Below are positions 60,163 to 64,000 of a stretch of DNA of 64,000 bases, piece after piece. How positions within the stretch are numbered: position 1 is the stretch's first letter; the number at the start of each line of letters is the position of its first letter. The position numbers and the translations under genes were made by a program. The stretch is from Acidobacteriota bacterium (GTDB lineage Bacteria; Acidobacteriota; Terriglobia; Terriglobales; Acidobacteriaceae), in the NCBI GenBank assembly GCA_021804965.1, contig JAJZGG010000002.1, forward strand, positions 35,347-99,346, written 5' to 3'. The notes beneath the pieces were generated by a model that was given only the letters and a program-made list of their open reading frames with translations, ran no database searches and was not told the DNA's origin.

Positions 60163-61974
60163 ATGGACGCCCACCTGATCAGAAATTTCGCGATTATTGC
60201 GCACATCGACCACGGCAAATCCACCCTCTCGGATCGATTGCTGGAGCGGACCGGCTCGCTGACGGCGCGGGAAATGCAGGCTCAGGTGCTCGATGCCATG
60301 GACCTGGAGCGGGAGCGCGGCATCACCATCAAAGCGCATGCCGTACGCATGATGTACCAGGCCCGCGATGGAGTCACCTATCAGTTGAATCTGATTGACA
60401 CTCCCGGTCACGTGGACTTCAGCTACGAGGTATCCCGCTCTCTGGCGTCCTGTGAGGGCGCATTGCTCGTCGTGGACGCCAGCCAGGGCGTGGAGGCGCA
60501 AACGCTGGCCAATGCCTATCTGGCCATCAATGGCGGGCTGGAAATCATTCCCGTCATCAACAAAATCGATCTGCCGTCCGCCGACATCACGCGCACCCAG
60601 GAAGCCATTGAACAGGCTGTCGGGCTGGATGCCACCGATGCCATCCCGGTGAGCGCCAAGACCGGGCAGGGCATTGACGATGTGCTGGAAGCCATAGTCC
60701 ATCGCCTTCCTCCGCCGGTTGCCGATCCGGAAGCTCCCTTGCAGGCGCTCATTTTTGACTCCTGGTTTGATCCCTATCGCGGTGTGGTTGTGCTGGCTCG
60801 CATCGTTCACGGACGCATGCGCAAGGGGCAGCGGATTCGCTTCATGTCCAATGGTCGCGTCTACCCCATTGATGCCATGGGCGTGCTGACTCCCAAACCG
60901 GTGGAGATTCAGGAGCTGGTCGCAGGCGAAGTCGGATTCTTTACCGCCACCATCAAGAACGTGGCCGACACGCAGATTGGCGATACGGTCACAGATGAGG
61001 ATCGTCCAGCCGTAGCGGCACTTCCCGGCTTCATGGAGACCATGCCCATGGTCTTTGCCGGGCTCTATACGGTGGACTCCCATGAGCACACCCTGCTGCG
61101 GGATGCCCTGGAAAAACTGCGACTCAACGACTCCAGCTTCTTTTTTGAACCGGAATCCTCGGTCGCCCTTGGCTTCGGCTTCCGATGCGGATTCCTGGGC
61201 CTGTTGCACATGGAAATCATTCAGGAGCGCATTGAACGCGAATACAACCTGGATCTGATCACCACGGCACCGGGCGTGCGCTATCGCATCACCCTTACCA
61301 GCGGCGAGGTGGTCGAAGTGGACAACCCATCCCGCTGGCCGGAAACCACCAACATCGAGACGATTGAAGAGCCCATCATCCGCGCCATGATCCTGACCAA
61401 CGAGGAGTACGTGGGCGGCATTCTGAAACTGGTGGAGGAGAAGCGCGGCAAGCAGATCAACTTTGAGTACGTGACACCCACCCGCGTCATGCTTACCTAT
61501 GAGTTGCCGCTCAATGAGATCGTGCTCGATTTCTATGACCGCCTCAAGTCCGTATCCCGGGGCTATGCTTCTCTCGACTATCAGCCTGCCGGTTCCTGGG
61601 TCTCGCCGATGGTGAAGATGGATATTCTCGTCTCCGGCGATCCTGTCGATGCGCTCTCGATCATTGTGCATCGTGACCATGCCTATGAACGCGGTCGCGC
61701 GCTGGTATCCAAAATGCGTGAGTTGATCCCGCGCCAGCAGTTTGAAGTCGCCATCCAGGCCGCCATTGGCTCCAAGGTCGTGGCCCGAGAGACGGTGGCT
61801 GCATTGCGCAAAAACGTCATCGCCAAGTGCTACGGCGGAGATATCAGCCGCAAGCGCAAGCTGCTGGAAAAGCAGAAGGAAGGCAAAAAGCGCATGAAGC
61901 GGATCGGCAAGGTCGATATTCCGCAGGAGGCGTTCCTGGCCGTTCTCCGTGTTGGGGAAGATGCACAAAACTAG
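60163..61974 (+). CDS. lepA: Elongation factor 4 (LepA)
   Basis: 603 residues, the usual length. The GTPase has AHIDHGKST (P-loop), DTPGHVDF and NKIDLP; LepA-specific C-terminal segments include YHPSAK-type alternatives such as [32 protein letters not shown] and the [17 protein letters not shown] end. LepA back-translocates stalled ribosomes. ATG 60163 lacks an SD; a GTG at 60112 would add 17 residues. It is divergent from mltD. Confidence 0.96.
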   Translation: MDAHLIRNFAIIAHIDHGKSTLSDRLLERTGSLTAREMQAQVLDAMDLERERGITIKAHAVRMMYQARDGVTYQLNLIDTPGHVDFSYEVSRSLASCEGALLVVDASQGVEAQTLANAYLAINGGLEIIPVINKIDLPSADITRTQEAIEQAVGLDATDAIPVSAKTGQGIDDVLEAIVHRLPPPVADPEAPLQALIFDSWFDPYRGVVVLARIVHGRMRKGQRIRFMSNGRVYPIDAMGVLTPKPVEIQELVAGEVGFFTATIKNVADTQIGDTVTDEDRPAVAALPGFMETMPMVFAGLYTVDSHEHTLLRDALEKLRLNDSSFFFEPESSVALGFGFRCGFLGLLHMEIIQERIEREYNLDLITTAPGVRYRITLTSGEVVEVDNPSRWPETTNIETIEEPIIRAMILTNEEYVGGILKLVEEKRGKQINFEYVTPTRVMLTYELPLNEIVLDFYDRLKSVSRGYASLDYQPAGSWVSPMVKMDILVSGDPVDALSIIVHRDHAYERGRALVSKMRELIPRQQFEVAIQAAIGSKVVARETVAALRKNVIAKCYGGDISRKRKLLEKQKEGKKRMKRIGKVDIPQEAFLAVLRVGEDAQN

Positions 61975-62338
61975 TGTGGCAAAGGGTTTGCTGCCGTCCC
62001 CGGATTCGTTGCAATTCAATCCTTTACAGGCAATACTTGCGCGATAAAGGCATACATTTCCATCGATGATTCACGAATTTTTCATCACAAACTGTGGAAA
62101 GCTGCGTCCCTGATACAAAACGGGACACCTGTTTGTCAACTAGATTCCACCTCGCGCAAGAATTCTCCAAGTAGCTGATATATATAGATTTAATTTCTTC
62201 ATATTTCGATTCCAAAATGAAGTGGGTGGCCGGCAACCCGAAACTTCCGTGCTTTCGCAGATTTCTTCCACATTTTTTTCCACAGGGAAGGGGAATTCCC
62301 TGGCCATGGGCATAGCAAGGGAGAATGCCGTGAAAAGG
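61975..62338. other. AT-rich intergenic region between lepA and skp
   Basis: 364 bases with no open frame of note, clearly more AT-rich than the flanking genes, between two convergent genes. It contains a GTCCC/GGGAC pair around 62107-62127 and the palindrome GGGAATTCCC near 62292. The sequence may hide an unannotated small RNA, but I can fold nothing convincing by eye. Confidence 0.45.
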
Positions 62339-62364
62339 AAAGCCCCGGCCGAAGCCGGGGCTTT
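62339..62364. terminator. Intrinsic terminator after skp
   Basis: AAAGCCCCGGC and GCCGGGGCTTT form a perfect 11-base-pair stem around the stable loop CGAA. T-rich sequence follows on both strands (TTCCTTTT on minus). It lies 24 bases past the skp stop. Confidence 0.87.
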
Positions 62365-62387
62365 TACTTCTCCTTGAGTGGTAAGAC

Positions 62388-63008
62388 TCAGTGGGAGGCC
62401 GGTTTGGGGGCCGAGGGAAGGCCACCGGACTGCGCGGGTGCAGCAGGCGCAGGCACGCCGGACTTGGCATTGTAGGCCGCCACAATGTCCTTGGTGATGT
62501 TCGTGGAGTCGGCTGCCCACAGAACAGGGCTTTGCTGCTGGCTCACGTCAACCACGAGGGTGTAGTTGTGCTGCTTGGCGTAGGTGTTGAGCACGTCATA
62601 GACCTTGGAGGCCAGGCCGTTGTACATGTCCTGCACGGACTGCTGGAAGTCCGACTGGGCATCCTGAGCTTCGCGCTGCAGCTGCTTGGTCTTCTCGTCG
62701 ATCTGACGGGTCTTGTCGGCAGACTGCTGGGAGGTGAGCGTGGATGCCTGCGTCTGCAGCTGCTTCTTCATGGCCTCAATCTCGTCGTTGAGGGTCTTGA
62801 GCTGCGCGCGCTTGGGCTGAAACTTCTGCTGGAGATCTGCAAAGTCGCGCTGCCCTTCATTGGTCTGTGCCACGGCAGCCTGGAAGGCGATCACGGCAAT
62901 TTTGCTGGGTGCCGATGCGGTGGATGCAGACTTCACGGGTGTCTGTGCGACAGCTCCGATGGTCAGGCTCGACGCAGCGAGAACTGCTAGGGTGAGGGTA
63001 CGTTTCAT
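62388..63008 (-). CDS. skp: Periplasmic chaperone Skp/OmpH
   Basis: About 206 residues. A signal peptide (MKRTLTLAVLAASSLTIGAVA) is followed by the Skp body: IAVIAFQAAVAQTNEGQRDFADLQQKF, a long coiled coil (KTLNDEIEAMKKQLQTQ...), and SKVYDVLNTYAKQHNYTLVVDVSQQQSPVLWA. The C-terminus has a Pro/Ala tail. It carries unfolded outer-membrane proteins. ATG 63008 gives a clean signal peptide; TTG 63017 is closer to AAGGAG. It follows bamA, the normal order. Confidence 0.92.
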   Translation of the reverse strand: MKRTLTLAVLAASSLTIGAVAQTPVKSASTASAPSKIAVIAFQAAVAQTNEGQRDFADLQQKFQPKRAQLKTLNDEIEAMKKQLQTQASTLTSQQSADKTRQIDEKTKQLQREAQDAQSDFQQSVQDMYNGLASKVYDVLNTYAKQHNYTLVVDVSQQQSPVLWAADSTNITKDIVAAYNAKSGVPAPAAPAQSGGLPSAPKPASH

Positions 63009-63342
63009 CGACTTCAAAAGCTCCTTCGGTCTTCCTGTTTTGGTTTTGCCCGCATTCCTTCAAGAAAGCAAGACATTGCTTCCTGGTTGGTATCTCCTAG
63101 CTCTCCATGCATTCCGCCCCGGGGATTGCCAGAGGCTTGGAAAACACAGTGGGATGCGGACAGAGACGTCAGCAGGAACTATCTGGATTATAGGAGTGGC
63201 GCCTGCCTTGGTCAAACGAAAGAACCCGTGAAAATCCGCAACGACGCGCAGGCCGACAGCGGAGTCTCCCGTGGATTCAGCCAAGCAAAAAGCCCTTCGG
63301 AGCCATTGCTCGCGAAGGGCTTTTGTTGGAATGAAGGATGGC
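63009..63342. other. Intergenic region between bamA and skp
   Basis: 334 bases of minus-strand spacer. It holds the bamA terminator (63288-63324) and, further on, probably the promoter of skp in the 260 bases upstream of its start. No gene was recognised. Confidence 0.5.
63288..63324 (-). terminator. Intrinsic terminator after bamA
   Basis: AAAAGCCCTTCG and CGAAGGGCTTTT form a perfect 12-base-pair stem with a 13-base loop. A minus-strand T-run follows. It lies 19 bases past the bamA stop. Confidence 0.85.
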
Positions 63343-64000
63343 CTAGAAGGTGGTGGAGACCGTCAGGCGGAAGGTGGCATGCGGCTCACGCAGCAGGTAC
63401 TGGGGTCCGTACAGCTGGATGGCCCGCTGATAGGAGAAATCTCCAGCGCCGCCCGGCGGGAACATCGCACGGGTGATCAGGGTTTCGCCTGGATCGTAGC
63501 GATCGATCCTCATGGGGTTCCATGCGTAGTAGAGACGGACAGGAGCGTTGATGATCGGCATCAGCACCTGCAACTCCCCACCGGCCGACATGCGGGGACG
63601 GAAGTTGGTTCCAGTCAGCGGACGGATGTAGTCACTGAAGTGAATCGGAACGCCACCTTCGCAGGTGCCGTTGTTATAGACCGGGCAGCCATAGAGCGGC
63701 GAGTTCAGGCTGGCGTAGCCTTCCGGGCTCTCCTGCAGCTGGTTATTGTCCACCGATGCCGCAATCCCGAAGTCGTCAAAGATCGCAAACGTGATGGGTC
63801 CAATGATGGGGATACGGTACTCGAGGTTGTTGGTGAAGTCCGTATCGCCACCGATGGAGACGATGCTGTAAACGGGCAGCGGAATCTGGATGCACTGTCC
63901 CAGCTGCGGATTGTAAGGATCACGCGGGATGCAGCTTCCATCGGGATTTTCCAGCTGGAAGGTGATGCGATTGGGAATATAGGCGTACGGTGTGGCCGAG
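63343..64000 (-). CDS. bamA: Outer membrane protein assembly factor BamA, C-terminal part
   Basis: The open frame runs off the window edge and ends at 63343, giving the last 218 or so residues of a beta-barrel protein. Strands such as TNNLEYRIPIIGPITFAIFDDFGIA, RMSAGGELQVLMPIINAPVRLYYAWNP and the terminal RLTVSTTF (last residue Phe) are typical BamA/Omp85. Two Cys pairs (GSC...GQC and GCPVYNNGTC) lie in likely outer loops. The order bamA-skp supports the call. The internal VDNN at 63753 is not a start. Confidence 0.88.
   Translation of the reverse strand, partial: SATPYAYIPNRITFQLENPDGSCIPRDPYNPQLGQCIQIPLPVYSIVSIGGDTDFTNNLEYRIPIIGPITFAIFDDFGIAASVDNNQLQESPEGYASLNSPLYGCPVYNNGTCEGGVPIHFSDYIRPLTGTNFRPRMSAGGELQVLMPIINAPVRLYYAWNPMRIDRYDPGETLITRAMFPPGGAGDFSYQRAIQLYGPQYLLREPHATFRLTVSTTF

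Noticed and set aside
59983..62019. Minus-strand frame open for about 680 codons upstream of the MltD-like start, antisense to lepA
   Set aside because: The stop-free antisense frame results from GC-rich codon use in lepA. The MltD lipoprotein signal and SD at 59982 mark the true start.

Overview
The window reads as chromosomal DNA of an acidobacterium, most likely family Acidobacteriaceae (Acidobacterium/Terriglobus-like). This is inferred from the gene types: an exported VWFA-related protein, a DUF4382-type lipoprotein, a YIP1-family membrane protein, a hopanoid-type glycosyltransferase, LpxI instead of LpxH, a fused response regulator/thioredoxin-reductase-like protein, and many GTG/TTG starts behind good Shine-Dalgarno (SD) sequences in GC-rich DNA. 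No tRNA, rRNA, IS element, prophage or CRISPR array was found. Genes are densely packed on both strands.

Layout. 0-5 kb: YIP1 membrane protein with a stop-interrupted small ORF, M29 aminopeptidase, aldo/keto reductase, two unknown membrane-associated proteins. 4.9-6.7 kb: a 59-residue secreted peptide with two near-identical repeats, divergent from an ATP-grasp-like ligase. 6.8-12.3 kb: PilZ protein, NarL-like regulator with a dead receiver, MarR regulator, YceI, MFS carrier, flavin reductase-like protein, PhoU. 12.5-16.4 kb: a small biosynthetic locus (class III aminotransferase, type III polyketide synthase, FAD oxidoreductase) in and beside which several 15-18 bp tandem duplications lie. 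16.5-31 kb: xylulokinase, VWFA protein, phosphate acyltransferase, GH3 glycosidase, FNR-like regulator, CheX-like protein, Tat-exported aminotransferase, then a sugar locus (SSS symporter, small membrane protein, fucose/arabinose-isomerase-like enzyme, degenerate M24 protein).

31-37.5 kb is a compact minus-strand run greA, CDP-alcohol phosphatidyltransferase, proC, acyltransferase, glycosyltransferase, ackA, ctaA. 37.6-40.3 kb holds ruvX divergent from mltG and a lipoprotein gene. 40.3-47.7 kb is a signalling and motility block: a second dead-receiver NarL-like regulator, the regulator/reductase fusion, a cNMP-type sensor kinase, a PAS protein with a degenerate GGDEF, and motAB. 47.8-52.3 kb has an HpnI-like glycosyltransferase, hspR, dnaJ and a large lipoprotein.

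52.5-64 kb carries envelope genes: a short-chain dehydrogenase with a translationally coupled secreted protein, fabZ-lpxA-lpxI with overlapping stop/start codons (lipid A), exported peroxiredoxin, H1-like basic protein, MltD-like transglycosylase, lepA, skp and the 3' part of bamA.

The most promising undescribed pair is the tandem-repeat secreted peptide (4908-5087, minus) and the divergent ATP-grasp-like enzyme (5342-6658, plus) across a shared promoter region with inverted repeats. Two NarL-type regulators without a phosphorylatable aspartate and the isomerase/pseudo-peptidase sugar locus are the next most interesting. All functions were assigned by reading motifs; no database search was run.
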